Made by a program: the position numbers and the translations under genes. The notes beneath the pieces were generated by a model. The model worked only from the letters and a program-made list of their open reading frames with translations. It had not been told where the DNA came from and searched no databases. Positions 18,200 to 26,396 of a stretch of 64,000 nucleotides of DNA are shown here, in pieces. The stretch is taken from contig JAUISW010000001.1 of assembly GCA_030434875.1 (NCBI GenBank), forward strand, positions 4,028,529-4,092,528, written 5' to 3'. How positions within the stretch are numbered: position 1 is the first letter of the stretch; each line of letters starts with the position of its first letter. Source of the stretch: Lachnospiraceae bacterium C1.1. Lineage in GTDB: Bacteria > Bacillota > Clostridia > Lachnospirales > Lachnospiraceae.

Positions 18200-19802
18200 T
18201 GGAGAATACAAGAAGATTCTGAAACAATATCATAAACTTTCTGACAGGCATATTTTAGTAGCTGAGACTGATATGCCTTATTCTGATATGCTTAAGATCG
18301 TGGTCCTTTCTGATAAAATCCGCAAGGCAGGCAATGAACTTGTTGGTCTTATGAGAAAGAATTATGATCAGCTTTTTCGTACAAAGAGATATCGCAAACT
18401 ATTATCCCTGTATGGTAATACAGGAGATAAAGCTAAACGCAAAATTCTTGCTGATCAGCTTAATGAAATGCAGAAATCCTATAATGTCACATGGGATCAC
18501 TGTAGAAAATCTATGATTCCAATAGGCAAAAAGTATGGTGTCGATGCTGTCTTTGCTCTAACCAAAGCTGAAGATGTTTGGCGAGGCATGGAAAATTGCC
18601 TTTATGGTAATGGTAAAACCATCCATTTTTCAAAATATGGAGAACTGCCTTGTATCCGAGCAAAACAAATAAACCGTGGTATTCCTATATCCGTAAAGGA
18701 TAATAGATTGCAATTCAAACTTGGAAAGACAACTTTCGGGATACAGGCAGATGACAGGTTTCAAACAGACGAAGTAAATGCTGTTTTAGCTTATCTTGCT
18801 GAACCTGAGATTATGGATAAAAAAGCTGTTAATACACTCATTGAAGATGCCTATTGTGTAGATACATACAGACCGTGCTATACCACGCTCGTTTCCAAAA
18901 TGATAAGGGGTAAATACCGAGTATATTTACACTTAACTATTGAAGGTAAGGCGAAACCGAAATACGATAAATATGGCAATCCCCGTCATAAATATGCCAA
19001 AGGTATGATAGGTGCTGATATTGGCACTCAAACCATTGCCTACACTTCTAATATAGAGGTAGGGTTGAAGAACCTTTCGGAGCGTGGCAATAGTATACAG
19101 ACTTCCGAACGGAAAGAACGTCAGCTTTATCGTGCTATGGACAGGTCAAGGAGAGCAACCAACCCACAAAATTACAATGATGATGGTACTGTAAAGAAAG
19201 GTCATAAGACTTGGAAATACTCAGATCATTATAAGAAACTGAGAGCCAGACATTCTGAATTATGTCGTATCAATGCTGTAAACAGAAAGCTTGCAATAAA
19301 CGAGGATGTAAATCACCTGCGGAGTCTTGGAGATGTATTTGTTACTGAACCTAAAAATGCAAGTAAGCTCATGAAGCGAGCCATGGAAACCACTAAGAAC
19401 GACAAGGGTAGATTTAACAGGAAAAAGCGGTTCGGTAAATCCATAAAAAACAGATGTCCCGGAGGTTTTCAGTCAAATGTAGAGAAGAAATTCAAAGCCA
19501 CAGGTGGCACATATATAGAAGTCCCGAACAACTACAGGGCTTCGCAGTATGACCATACAGCAGATGATTATATAAAAAAGAAGCTGTCCGACAGATTGTT
19601 TAAACTACATGATGGAACTGAAGTACAGAGAGACTGGTATTCATCGTTCCTGCTATACTGCTATGATCATATGACACATGATATAGATAAAAATAAATGC
19701 AACGCAAAATTTGAGGAACAATACAACAGAGAAAAAGCCCTGATCACTTGGATTAAGGCTAATAAACTTAAAATATTAAACAGCGGTATTAAAATAGCTT
19801 AA
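18192..19802 (+). CDS. tnpB: TnpB-family RNA-guided nuclease, variant lacking the zinc-ribbon cysteines
   Basis: The ATG at 18192 overlaps the tnpA stop and has a GAGGAG site; an in-frame ATG at 18174 lies within tnpA. The 536-residue product has a RuvC-like core: Gly-Ala-Asp-Ile-Gly-Thr (first Asp), a Val-Thr-Glu-Pro strand (Glu), and Gln-Arg-Asp-Trp-Tyr-Ser-Ser-Phe in the place of the usual Asp-Arg-Asp-x-Asn-Ala-Ala. Where standard TnpB has two CxxC pairs, this protein has a Gln-Tyr-Asp-His segment and no such cysteine pairs. It is also longer than typical TnpB of about 400 residues. The complete copy in the second element, at 30460, is the standard type. Confidence 0.85.
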   Translation: MIDGEYKKILKQYHKLSDRHILVAETDMPYSDMLKIVVLSDKIRKAGNELVGLMRKNYDQLFRTKRYRKLLSLYGNTGDKAKRKILADQLNEMQKSYNVTWDHCRKSMIPIGKKYGVDAVFALTKAEDVWRGMENCLYGNGKTIHFSKYGELPCIRAKQINRGIPISVKDNRLQFKLGKTTFGIQADDRFQTDEVNAVLAYLAEPEIMDKKAVNTLIEDAYCVDTYRPCYTTLVSKMIRGKYRVYLHLTIEGKAKPKYDKYGNPRHKYAKGMIGADIGTQTIAYTSNIEVGLKNLSERGNSIQTSERKERQLYRAMDRSRRATNPQNYNDDGTVKKGHKTWKYSDHYKKLRARHSELCRINAVNRKLAINEDVNHLRSLGDVFVTEPKNASKLMKRAMETTKNDKGRFNRKKRFGKSIKNRCPGGFQSNVEKKFKATGGTYIEVPNNYRASQYDHTADDYIKKKLSDRLFKLHDGTEVQRDWYSSFLLYCYDHMTHDIDKNKCNAKFEEQYNREKALITWIKANKLKILNSGIKIA

Positions 19803-19998
19803 CAACTTAATAATCAGGGAGATTGACTGTACTTCCTTGCTAAAAAGCAAAAATTTACCGCTAATGTGGTCGTTGGACTACTTGGTAATAAAAGTCCTGA
19901 TTCAAACAGATTTACACTTGTAACTCCAAAGTCTGAAAATGATGTACGATTACAAGCTACACTTGCCAATCAGAACCCCACGGGTCTGCCCGTGGGTA
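19803..19998 (+). ncRNA. Probable omega-RNA / right-end region of the first IS element
   Basis: The stretch between the tnpB stop and the right-end hairpin (CCCACGGG/CCCGTGGG, 19977-19996) is non-coding and structured. In this family the guide RNA (omega-RNA) is transcribed from the 3' end of tnpB through the right end. No promoter or expression can be shown here. Confidence 0.45.
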
Positions 19999-20019
19999 CA
20001 GTCAGTAAGGGAGGGAAAA

Positions 20020-20369
20020 ATGAAAAGAAGAGTTTTGTCTTTTTTACTTGCATTTTCGTTAGTTGCGGCTAACGTTAGTGCTTATTCGGTTGCGCCGTTA
20101 AGTGCTTATGCAGGTGAAACGAAAGAGGAAAATTCCGGGGCAGGAGACTCCGGAACGCAATCGGAGATACTGTTGACCTTACAGAATACATAGAGGGAAC
20201 GACATATCTTAAGCCTGATTCTGTGGAAAGCAAGAAAACAAAAGTGGCAGAAGTCAGTGAAAACGGCATTATCAAGGCTGTAGGCAGCGGAAGCTCAAAG
20301 ATAACGATCTACTTTGGACAGGGCAAAAAAGCAAGAAAATTAAAATTGACAATAAAAGTCAAAAAATAA
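20020..20369 (+). pseudogene. Remnant of a secreted Ig-like (BIG2) surface protein
   Basis: An ATG at 20020 with a GGGAGGG site begins a good signal peptide (Met-Lys-Arg-Arg-Val, hydrophobic core, Ala-Tyr-Ala-Gly) but stops after 57 residues at 20193. Shifting frame near 20160 gives a continuous C-terminal stretch to the TAA at 20369. That part reads Gly-Asp-Thr-Val-Asp-Leu, then Ser-Glu-Asn-Gly-Ile-Ile-Lys-Ala-Val-Gly-Ser-Gly, and Lys-Ile-Thr-Ile, the signature of a BIG2 Ig-like repeat. The signal peptide joined to a lone BIG2 end suggests a large internal deletion with a frameshift. It lies immediately after the IS element. Confidence 0.75.
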
Positions 20370-20383
20370 GCAAAATCTTGTAT

Positions 20384-20445
20384 TTGACGCATTTGTCGAA
20401 GGATTGTATAATAAGGTACGTCATGCAGATAGCGTGATGTACCTT
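20384..20445 (+). promoter_or_regulatory. Promoter of the his-pur-lys cluster with an inverted-repeat operator candidate
   Basis: TTGACG (20384-20389) and TATAAT (20407-20412) are spaced by 17 bases. Directly after the -10, AAGGTACGTCATGC and GCGTGATGTACCTT (20413-20426 and 20432-20445) form a 14-bp inverted repeat with two wobble pairs. It straddles the expected transcription start, so a repressor operator is more likely than an RNA hairpin. Confidence 0.65.
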
Positions 20446-20481
20446 ATTTAATACATGATTTTAAATGTCAGGAGCAAATGT

Positions 20482-21093
20482 ATGGTAGCTGTCATTGATT
20501 ATGATGCAGGAAATATTAAGAGCGTAGAAAAGGCTGTGGAAAGCCTTGGCTTTGAGACCGTTCTTACAAGAGACAGAGATATTTTGCTTAATGCGGACCA
20601 CGTTATCCTTCCGGGTGTGGGAGCATTTGGAGATGCTATGAAGCTCCTTAATTCATATGGACTTACAGAGGTCATAAGAGAAGTTGCGGCCAGACAGATT
20701 CCTTTGCTTGGAATTTGTCTCGGTCAGCAACTTCTTTTTGAAATGAGCGAAGAATCTCCTGGAGTAGAAGGTATAGGTTTATTCAAAGGTTCCGTCTTAA
20801 GGATTCCGAGCGGTAACGGACTTAAGGTTCCGAATATAGGCTGGAATTCAGTTAACTTAAAAGGAAAAGGAAGACTTTTTGAAGGAATAGAGGACGGATC
20901 TTTCGTTTACTTTGTCCATTCATTTTACTGCAAGGCAGAGGACAGAGATATCGTAAAGGCAGAGATAGATTATAATGTTACGGTAGATGCCTCTATTGAA
21001 AAGGGCAATGTTTTTGCCTGTCAGTTCCATCCGGAGAAGAGTTCGGATACCGGATTGAGGATATTAAAGAATTTCCTTACTATCAGTAAATAA
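20482..21093 (+). CDS. hisH: Imidazole glycerol phosphate synthase, glutaminase subunit HisH
   Basis: The ATG at 20482 follows CAGGAGC; an upstream in-frame ATG at 20455 lacks such a site and would precede the conserved Val-Ala-Val-Ile-Asp-Tyr-Asp-Ala-Gly-Asn start. The 203-residue class I glutaminase has the oxyanion strand Pro-Gly-Val-Gly-Ala-Phe-Gly, the nucleophile in Gly-Ile-Cys-Leu-Gly-Gln-Gln, and the His-Pro-Glu-Lys end of the triad. It supplies ammonia from glutamine to HisF for imidazole-ring closure in histidine synthesis. The two encoded subunits are adjacent, but no other his genes are present in this window. Confidence 0.96.
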   Translation: MVAVIDYDAGNIKSVEKAVESLGFETVLTRDRDILLNADHVILPGVGAFGDAMKLLNSYGLTEVIREVAARQIPLLGICLGQQLLFEMSEESPGVEGIGLFKGSVLRIPSGNGLKVPNIGWNSVNLKGKGRLFEGIEDGSFVYFVHSFYCKAEDRDIVKAEIDYNVTVDASIEKGNVFACQFHPEKSSDTGLRILKNFLTISK

Positions 21094-21130
21094 GAGCCGA
21101 AAAAGAGAAGAGATTTACGAGGTGGACTGA

Positions 21131-21898
21131 ATGTATACGAAGAGAATTATACCATGTCTGGACGTGGATAACGGGCGTGTAGTAAAGGGAGTAAATTTTG
21201 TAAATTTAAGAGATGCCGGTGATCCTGTTGAAGTTGCATCAATATATGATAAAGAAGGTGCGGATGAGCTGGTATTTTTGGATATCACCGCAACGAGCGA
21301 TAAAAGAAAGACTGTGACTGAGCTGGTAAGAAAAGTTGCAAGTCAGGTATTTATCCCATTTACCGTAGGCGGAGGAATCAGAAGCGTAGATGATTTCAAG
21401 GAGATCTTAAGAGAGGGAGCGGATAAGGTTGCTGTAAACTCTGCAGCGATAAACGATCCTGACCTCATTGCGGGAGCTGCCGATAAGTTCGGAAGCCAGT
21501 GCGTGGTCGTTGCTATCGATGCCAAGAGACGCGCTGACGGCAGCGGCTGGAATGTCTATAAAAACGGCGGACGCCTTGATACGGGAATAGATGCCATAGA
21601 ATGGGCTGAAAAGGCAATAAAGCTAGGTGCAGGAGAGATACTTTTAACGAGTATGGATTGCGATGGCACAAAAAACGGTTATGATATAGAGCTTACCAGG
21701 AGAGTTGCAGATCTTGGAGATGTACCTGTGATCGCTTCAGGCGGTGCAGGAAATAAAGAGCACTTTCTCGAGGCTTTGACAGAGGGACATGCAGAGGCTG
21801 CCCTGGCAGCATCTCTTTTCCATTATAAAGAACTTTCGATATCGGAAGTAAAAGATTATTTAAGAGAAAACGGAGTAAATGTTAGATGCCGGCTATAA
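21131..21898 (+). CDS. hisF: Imidazole glycerol phosphate synthase, cyclase subunit HisF
   Basis: The 255-residue beta/alpha-barrel starts [12 protein letters not shown], with the first catalytic Asp. It carries the Thr-Val-Gly-Gly-Gly-Ile-Arg and Ala-Ser-Gly-Gly-Ala-Gly phosphate-binding loops and a Ser-Met-Asp-Cys-Asp-Gly-Thr segment with the second catalytic Asp. HisF uses ammonia from HisH to convert PRFAR into imidazole glycerol phosphate and AICAR. AICAR feeds purine synthesis, which fits the purine genes downstream. The start follows an ACGAGGTGG site, and the 3' end overlaps ung by 13 bases. Confidence 0.97.
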   Translation: MYTKRIIPCLDVDNGRVVKGVNFVNLRDAGDPVEVASIYDKEGADELVFLDITATSDKRKTVTELVRKVASQVFIPFTVGGGIRSVDDFKEILREGADKVAVNSAAINDPDLIAGAADKFGSQCVVVAIDAKRRADGSGWNVYKNGGRLDTGIDAIEWAEKAIKLGAGEILLTSMDCDGTKNGYDIELTRRVADLGDVPVIASGGAGNKEHFLEALTEGHAEAALAASLFHYKELSISEVKDYLRENGVNVRCRL

Positions 21899-22572
21899 GT
21901 GGAGACTGGCTCGAGGCTGTGGGAGATGAGTTCCATAAGCCTTATTATTCAGAGCTTTATAAATTTGTAAAAGAAGAATATTCAAAATATGTTATATACC
22001 CCCCGTCAGGTGATATTTTCAATGCACTTCACCTGACACCCTTAAAAAAGGTCAAGGCCGTAATACTCGGTCAGGATCCTTACCACAATGAACATCAGGC
22101 TCACGGATTATCATTTTCCGTAATGCCGGATGTGCCGAAAAAAGATATTCCCCCTTCACTTCAGAATATTTATAAGGAACTGAGTGAAGATCTTGGCTGT
22201 TATATACCGGATAACGGTTACTTAAAAAAATGGGCGGAAGAGGGCGTACTTATGCTCAATACCGTACTTACTGTACGTGCCCATGCAGCTGCGTCTCATC
22301 AGGGACACGGCTGGGAACAGTTTACGGATGCGGTGATCCGTGCAGTGGAAGAGCAGGATAGACCTATAGTTTATATGCTTTGGGGCAGACCTGCCAAAAT
22401 GAAGTCATCGATGATCAAAAATCCTAATCATCTGGTGCTCACCGCAGCACATCCAAGTCCATTGTCTGCATACAGAGGATTTTTCGGATGCAGACATTTT
22501 TCAAAATGCAATCAGTTTTTATCGGAGCACGGCTCAACGCCAATTGACTGGCAGATAGAAAATATCAGGTAA
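21886..22572 (+). CDS. ung: Uracil-DNA glycosylase, family 1
   Basis: The 228-residue enzyme carries the water-activating Gly-Gln-Asp-Pro-Tyr-His motif with D64 as catalytic Asp, and the Leu-loop His-Pro-Ser-Pro-Leu-Ser-Ala-Tyr near the C-terminus. It removes uracil from DNA to begin base-excision repair. Its start lies inside the last codons of hisF, so translation is probably coupled. Its presence in a his-pur cluster is likely positional rather than functional. Confidence 0.96.
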   Translation: MPAISGDWLEAVGDEFHKPYYSELYKFVKEEYSKYVIYPPSGDIFNALHLTPLKKVKAVILGQDPYHNEHQAHGLSFSVMPDVPKKDIPPSLQNIYKELSEDLGCYIPDNGYLKKWAEEGVLMLNTVLTVRAHAAASHQGHGWEQFTDAVIRAVEEQDRPIVYMLWGRPAKMKSSMIKNPNHLVLTAAHPSPLSAYRGFFGCRHFSKCNQFLSEHGSTPIDWQIENIR

Positions 22573-22592
22573 AGTTTGCAAAGGAGAAAGAA

Positions 22593-23306
22593 ATGCAGAA
22601 AACAAAACTCACTGAAACCGTTAAAACCAATGCTTACCCCGGCAGAGGAATAGTCCTCGGACGCAGTGCTGATGGAAAGAAAGCAGTGATAGCTTATTTC
22701 ATCATGGGCAGATCCGAAAACAGCAGAAACAGAGTATTTGTTGAGGACGGAGAAGGTATCCGTACACAGGCTTTCGATGAGTCCAAGATGGAGGATCCTT
22801 CACTTATCATTTACGCTCCCGTAAGAGTACTTGGAAACAAGACTATTGTTACCAACGGTGATCAGACAGATACCGTTTACGAGAACATGGATAAACAGAT
22901 GACATTTGAGCAGTCTCTCAGAAGTCGTGAGTTTGAGCCTGATGCTCCGAACTACACACCCAGAATTTCCGGTATCGTTCATGTAGAGAACGGAAGCTGC
23001 AATTTTGCTCTTTCTATTCTTAAGAGCGACGATGGAGATCCGTCTTCATGTCTTAGATACAATTATGCTTACAACAATCCGGCAGCAGGTGTCGGAAGAT
23101 TTATTCACACTTATATGTCTGATGGAAATCCCCTTCCGAGTTTTGAAGGTGAGCCTGAAAAGGTAGAGCTTGAGGGCGATATCGATGCATTTACAGCCTC
23201 TCTCTGGGATGCGCTTAATGCAGATAACAAGGTTTCTCTTTTCACAAGATTCATTGACATCGAGACAGGTAAATACGAGAGCAGGATCGTCAATAAAAAT
23301 AAGTAA
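22593..23306 (+). CDS. IMP cyclohydrolase, PurO-like
   Basis: The 237-residue protein has the Tyr-Pro-Gly-Arg-Gly-Ile-Val-Leu-Gly start and the Tyr-Phe-Ile-Met-Gly-Arg-Ser-Glu-Asn-Ser-Arg-Asn-Arg segment typical of the PurO-type IMP cyclohydrolase family (PF07826), known from archaea and many Clostridia. It closes the final ring, converting FAICAR to IMP. In most bacteria this activity is the N-terminal domain of PurH; here it is a separate, unrelated enzyme directly followed by the formyltransferase gene. The start follows AAAGGAGAAAG. Confidence 0.9.
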   Translation: MQKTKLTETVKTNAYPGRGIVLGRSADGKKAVIAYFIMGRSENSRNRVFVEDGEGIRTQAFDESKMEDPSLIIYAPVRVLGNKTIVTNGDQTDTVYENMDKQMTFEQSLRSREFEPDAPNYTPRISGIVHVENGSCNFALSILKSDDGDPSSCLRYNYAYNNPAAGVGRFIHTYMSDGNPLPSFEGEPEKVELEGDIDAFTASLWDALNADNKVSLFTRFIDIETGKYESRIVNKNK

Positions 23307-23354
23307 TTTATAAATACATATCAAGAAATATCAAGTAATTTCAAGGAGATAAAA

Positions 23355-24533
23355 ATGAGCGAACTTTCATTAAAGTATGGATGCAACCCGAACCAGAAGC
23401 CTGCAAGAGTATATCTTGAGAACGGAAATGATCTTCCGATAAAGGTTCTTAACGGAAAACCCGGATATATCAACCTTCTCGATGCCTTAAACGGCTGGCA
23501 GCTTGTAAAAGAGTTAAAGGCAGCTACAGGACTTCCGGCAGCAACTTCCTTTAAGCATGTTTCCCCTGCAGGCGCTGCAGTAGGACTTCCGCTTTCAGAT
23601 GTTGAGGCAAAGATTTACTGGGTTGATGATCTCGGAGAGCTCAGCCCCCTTGCATCTGCTTATGCGAGAGCAAGAGGCGCAGACAGAATGTCATCTTATG
23701 GTGATTTCATTTCTCTTTCCGATGTCTGTGACACAGATACTGCAAATCTTGTAAAGAGAGAGGTTTCAGACGGAATCATAGCTCCGGGCTATACCGATGA
23801 GGCTCTTGAAATCTTAAAGTCAAAGAAGAAGGGCAATTACTGCGTGCTTCAGATCGATGAGAACTATGTTCCCGAAGAGATCGAGCGTAAGCAGGTATTT
23901 GGCATTACCTTCGAGCAGGGCAGAAATAATTTCGTTATCAATAAGGATCTCCTTAACAATATAGTTACAGAAAACCACGATCTTCCGGAGTCAGCAAAGG
24001 TTGACCTTATGCTTTCTCTTATAGTTCTTAAGTATACCCAGTCAAATTCTGTTGCTTATGCAAAGGGTGGACAGGCTATCGGAATCGGTGCAGGACAGCA
24101 GTCCAGAATCCACTGCACAAGACTTGCAGGAAGCAAGGCTGATAACTGGTTCCTTCGTCAGTCACCGCAGGTTCTTGAACTTCCTTTCCTTGATGACATC
24201 AGACGTGCAGACAGGGACAATGCAATTGATGTTTATCTTGGAAATGAATATATGGATCTTCTTTCTGACGGCGCATGGCAGAAGGTATTTAAGACAAAGC
24301 CGGAAGTTTTCACAGAGGAAGACAAGAGAGCATGGCTTAATAAGAACACGGGTGTTGCTTTAGGTTCAGACGCATTCTTCCCATTTGGGGACAATATCGA
24401 GCGTGCTGCAAAGAGTGGTGTTTCTTATATCGCAGAGCCCGGCGGATCTATCCGTGACGACAACGTTATCGAGACCTGCAACAAATATAATATGACCATG
24501 TGCTTTACCGGAATGAGATTATTCCATCATTAA
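23355..24533 (+). CDS. AICAR formyltransferase (stand-alone PurH C-terminal-type domain)
   Basis: The 392-residue protein matches the transformylase part of PurH. It begins [11 protein letters not shown] and contains [11 protein letters not shown], where the Lys-His pair is catalytic. Further on are [14 protein letters not shown] and Ser-Asp-Ala-Phe-Phe-Pro-Phe. It transfers formyl from 10-formyl-THF to AICAR, a side product of HisH/HisF. It lacks the cyclohydrolase domain, which the upstream gene replaces. The start follows a CAAGGAGAT site. Confidence 0.93.
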   Translation: MSELSLKYGCNPNQKPARVYLENGNDLPIKVLNGKPGYINLLDALNGWQLVKELKAATGLPAATSFKHVSPAGAAVGLPLSDVEAKIYWVDDLGELSPLASAYARARGADRMSSYGDFISLSDVCDTDTANLVKREVSDGIIAPGYTDEALEILKSKKKGNYCVLQIDENYVPEEIERKQVFGITFEQGRNNFVINKDLLNNIVTENHDLPESAKVDLMLSLIVLKYTQSNSVAYAKGGQAIGIGAGQQSRIHCTRLAGSKADNWFLRQSPQVLELPFLDDIRRADRDNAIDVYLGNEYMDLLSDGAWQKVFKTKPEVFTEEDKRAWLNKNTGVALGSDAFFPFGDNIERAAKSGVSYIAEPGGSIRDDNVIETCNKYNMTMCFTGMRLFHH

Positions 24534-24582
24534 TTTATAGATCAGGGGAGTAGACTGACACCTAACCAGGAGGAAAAAATCA

Positions 24583-25854
24583 ATGGATAAGAAACCTTTT
24601 GTAACTAACGAGAAATTACAGGAGATTACTAAGAAATACCCCACTCCTTTTCATCTTTACGATGAGGCCGGAATCAGACGCAACTGCGAAGCTGTTAAAA
24701 AGGCATTTGCATGGAACAAGGGCTATCGTGAATATTTTGCTGTAAAGGCACTCCCCAATCCTTTTATCTTAAATATATTTAAGGAGTACGGATTTGGATG
24801 TGACTGTGCTTCCGAGACAGAACTTATGATGGCTGATGCACTCGGATTCGCTCCGGATGAGATAATGTTCTCATCGAATGATACACCTGCAGAGGAATTT
24901 AAATATGCCTCAAAGGTTAATGCAATAATCAACTTTGATGACATTACACATATTCCGTTTTTTGAAGAGGCTGTAGGGAGCTTCCCCGAGACTATCTGCT
25001 GCCGTTATAATCCGGGCGGAGTTTACGAAGTAAGTAATGGCATAATGGACAACCCGGGAGATGCAAAATATGGTCTTACCAAGGCTCAGATGTTTGAGGC
25101 CTATAAGATTCTTAAGGAAAAGGGTGTTAAGAATTTCGGAATTCACTCTTTCCTTGTAAGCAATACCGTAACAAATGATTATTATCCGGCTCTTGCACGC
25201 ACACTCTTTGAGCTTGCGGTAGAACTCCAGAAGGAAACCGGATGTCATATTGCGTTCATTAATCTTTCCGGTGGTGTTGGCATCGCCTACAAGCCTGAGC
25301 AGACGCCGAATGACATCATTGCCATAGGTGAAGGCGTGCGTAAGGCTTATGAAGACATCCTTGTTCCGGCAGGAATGGGTGACGTTGCCATTTATACTGA
25401 AATGGGAAGGTTCATGACGGGACCTTATGGCTGCCTTGTAACAAAAGCCATTCACCATAAGGATATCTATAAGAACTACATCGGAGTTGATGCCTGTGCA
25501 GTTGACCTTATGAGACCTGCTATTTATGGTGCTTATCATCATATCACGGTAATGGGTAAGGAGGATCAGCCGGCTGACCACATGTATGATGTGACAGGCT
25601 CCCTTTGCGAAAACAATGATAAATTTGCAATAGACAGGATGCTTCCAAAGATCGATATGGGTGATATCCTCGTGATCCATGACACCGGAGCACATGGTTA
25701 TTCCATGGGTTACAACTACAACGGAAAGCTGAAATCTGCCGAGGTTCTGCTGAAGACTGACGGTTCTACGGAGCTTATACGCCGTGCGGAAACACCAAAA
25801 GACTATTTTTCAACCTTTGACTGCTTTGATTTTTATAAGGATTTTGATATCTGA
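24583..25854 (+). CDS. lysA: Diaminopimelate decarboxylase (PLP, fold III)
   Basis: The 423-residue protein is a fold-type III PLP decarboxylase. The Schiff-base lysine lies in Tyr-Phe-Ala-Val-Lys-Ala-Leu-Pro-Asn. A glycine-rich phosphate loop reads Leu-Ser-Gly-Gly-Val-Gly-Ile, and the C-terminal barrel has Gly-Ser-Leu-Cys-Glu-Asn-Asn-Asp and His-Asp-Thr-Gly-Ala-His-Gly-Tyr. Together these fit meso-diaminopimelate decarboxylase, the last step of lysine synthesis. Ornithine-type decarboxylases of this fold are the alternative. The start follows CAGGAGG, and a terminator closes the cluster. Confidence 0.9.
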   Translation: MDKKPFVTNEKLQEITKKYPTPFHLYDEAGIRRNCEAVKKAFAWNKGYREYFAVKALPNPFILNIFKEYGFGCDCASETELMMADALGFAPDEIMFSSNDTPAEEFKYASKVNAIINFDDITHIPFFEEAVGSFPETICCRYNPGGVYEVSNGIMDNPGDAKYGLTKAQMFEAYKILKEKGVKNFGIHSFLVSNTVTNDYYPALARTLFELAVELQKETGCHIAFINLSGGVGIAYKPEQTPNDIIAIGEGVRKAYEDILVPAGMGDVAIYTEMGRFMTGPYGCLVTKAIHHKDIYKNYIGVDACAVDLMRPAIYGAYHHITVMGKEDQPADHMYDVTGSLCENNDKFAIDRMLPKIDMGDILVIHDTGAHGYSMGYNYNGKLKSAEVLLKTDGSTELIRRAETPKDYFSTFDCFDFYKDFDI

Positions 25855-25861
25855 AAACGGG

Positions 25862-25910
25862 AAGACCTCAAACTCATAAATTTGGGTTTGGGGTTCTTTT
25901 TTTTTGTTTA
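25862..25910 (+). terminator. Terminator after lysA
   Basis: An imperfect stem of AGACCTCAAACTCA with TGGGTTTGGGGTTCT is followed by a run of nine T residues, just after the lysA stop. Confidence 0.85.
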
Positions 25911-25918
25911 AAAGTTAA

Positions 25919-26048
25919 TGGGCAAAACCCAATGTTAAGTCAAGGTTATTGTGGCATAACTGCGCACACATATTTCACTTAGTGCTTCAGCACTTAGTGA
26001 AATAGCGTACAGAGTAGCGGAGTGCGCAGTTTGCCTGTGAACAGTAAC
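25919..26048. repeat. Truncated type-B MITE
   Basis: This copy keeps the GGCAAAACCC centre, the palindrome TTCACTTAGTG/CACTAAGTGAA, and the right end TGTGAACAGTAAC, but has lost its left end. It abuts the complete copy at 26056. Confidence 0.8.
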
Positions 26049-26055
26049 GTCTCCG

Positions 26056-26305
26056 GTTACTGTTCACACCTTACAGGTGCTCACAGTAACTGGATTTGCC
26101 CATCTAAAGATTGCCCCCTCTGTGTGGCATATACTAAGCTCAGCTTTGCTTCGCTAAGTATTATGCGCATTCGGCAATGGGGCAAATCCATATTTCTTGC
26201 TGTATGTTTTCTTACGCTCAGCGCACACATATTTCACTTAGTGCTTCAGCACTTAGTGAAATAGCGTACAGAGTAGCAAGTGCGCAGAGCTGTGTGAACA
26301 GTAAC
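26056..26305. mobile_element. 250-bp MITE (type B, long form) with 8-bp target duplication
   Basis: The ends GTTACTGTTCACA and TGTGAACAGTAAC are exact inverted repeats. CGTCTCCG flanks both sides (26048-26055 and 26306-26313). Several internal palindromes are present. The same long form occurs inverted at 55540-57533, where it is split by an IS4-type element. ORFs here are only palindrome read-through. Confidence 0.93.
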
Positions 26306-26345
26306 CGTCTCCGGTCATTGTTTTGAAAGAAAAGCAAAAAAACTA

Positions 26346-26374
26346 TTAACTTATTCTTATTTTTCGGCGATAAT
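26346..26374 (+). promoter_or_regulatory. Promoter of the CUT1 transporter operon
   Basis: TTAACT (26346-26351) and GATAAT (26369-26374) are 17 bases apart and lie 23 bases before the first transporter gene. The MITE ends 41 bases upstream of the -35. Confidence 0.5.
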
Positions 26375-26396
26375 AGATGCATGAGGGGGAGAGTAA

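Larger units (their letters stand above)
16885..19998 (+). mobile_element. IS200/IS605-type element with four genes and terminal hairpins
   Basis: The element runs from a left-end hairpin at 16897-16916 (CCCACAGGC/GCCTGTGGG, flanked by GAAAACC and GGATGAAGCC) to a right-end hairpin at 19977-19996 (CCCACGGG/CCCGTGGG). Inside are a MITE-broken small gene, a ribbon-helix-helix gene, tnpA and tnpB, all on the plus strand with overlapping ends. A second IS200/IS605 element near 34 kb has the same GAAAACC-hairpin-GGATGAAAGCC left-end plan. Such elements move as single strands and leave no target duplication, so the exact borders are estimated to within about 15 bases. Confidence 0.8.

Noticed and set aside
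25919..26313. Palindromic repeat block first considered as a CRISPR or structured-RNA array
   Set aside because: Terminal inverted repeats and 8-bp duplications identify MITEs; there are no unique equal-length spacers. The 80-residue ORF at 26022-26264 is read-through of the repeat.
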